42,783 nt of DNA, from positions 1 through 42,783 of the forward strand of contig DCWO01000071.1 in the NCBI GenBank assembly GCA_002328865.1, given 5' to 3'. Within the stretch, counting starts at the first letter, position 1, and each line of letters begins with the position of its first letter. Position numbers and translations under genes: made by a program. The stretch is from Dehalococcoidia bacterium UBA2160 (GTDB taxonomy: Bacteria; Chloroflexota; Dehalococcoidia; Lucifugimonadales; UBA1123). The notes below the pieces were generated by a model. It searched no databases. It was given only the letters and a program-made list of their open reading frames with translations, and was not told where the DNA came from. This document shows positions 42,764 through 42,783 of the stretch, piece by piece.

Positions 42764-42783
42764 GGGGCTGTAGCTCATCTGGG
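42764..42783 (+). tRNA. Probable tRNA-Ala, 5' end only (cut by window end)
   Basis: The last 20 bases begin with a GGGGCTG acceptor strand, then T8-A9, a GCTC D-stem arm and the start of a D-loop ending in GGG. This matches the 5' end of bacterial tRNA-Ala. The anticodon is outside the window, so the isotype is inferred from the acceptor and D-arm only. Confidence 0.7.

Noticed and set aside
1..42783. CRISPR array, prophage, defence island or secondary-metabolite cluster
   Set aside because: No spaced direct repeats, phage structural genes, integrases, restriction/defence proteins or large assembly-line enzymes were seen.

Overview
The window is a 42.8 kb piece of a moderately G+C-rich, gene-dense bacterial chromosome. 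It has no rRNA, phage or CRISPR. A dnaG-rpoD pair without rpsU, an ECF sigma factor followed by a DUF5667-type membrane protein, LppX-like and HtrA-like lipoproteins with long Thr/Pro linkers, a fused tandem CaiB/BaiF CoA-transferase and a split cobalamin-dependent methylmalonyl-CoA mutase together suggest Chloroflexota, probably a Dehalococcoidia/SAR202-like lineage. This assignment is inferred from gene content and was not tested by phylogeny.

Left part (1-15.6 kb). The window opens inside a Gfo/Idh/MocA oxidoreductase gene, followed by a small hypothetical gene and a convergent sulfotransferase-like gene. Then come the housekeeping genes dgt, dnaG and rpoD, closed by a clear hairpin terminator, and a DUF362 gene. 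Next are minus-strand units: yihY-htrA, an alpha/beta hydrolase, a tightly overlapping B3/4 protein - MFS exporter - AlkA-like glycosylase set, and queA.

Middle part (15.7-26.5 kb). A plus-strand envelope/efflux block starts with an ECF sigma factor and a DUF5667-like one-TM protein (candidate anti-sigma). It continues with an 841-residue membrane-fusion protein carrying about ten ~33-residue coiled-coil repeats, a MacB-type ATPase and permease, and a glycine-rich DUF5666-like secreted protein. A separately promoted pair of ABC half-exporters follows. Their motifs predict a heterodimer with one degenerate ATP site, and the pair ends at a strong terminator.

Right part (26.5-42.8 kb). A DUF488 gene is followed by a 282 bp MITE-like element with terminal inverted repeats, an MFS transporter, and the divergent pair ruvB / GNAT. 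From the GNAT gene rightwards, nine plus-strand genes over 9.3 kb look like one transcription unit: GNAT, two overlapping methyltransferases, methylmalonyl-CoA mutase large subunit, a 19-bp intergenic hairpin, a double CaiB CoA-transferase, a histidine-phosphatase-like protein, an acyl-CoA dehydrogenase, methylmalonyl-CoA epimerase and the B12-binding mutase subunit. Together they suggest CoA activation/transfer, alpha-beta oxidation and entry into succinyl-CoA. An LppX-like lipoprotein (minus strand, apparently leaderless), a frameshifted HAD hydrolase, an amidohydrolase and the 5' end of a probable tRNA-Ala close the window.
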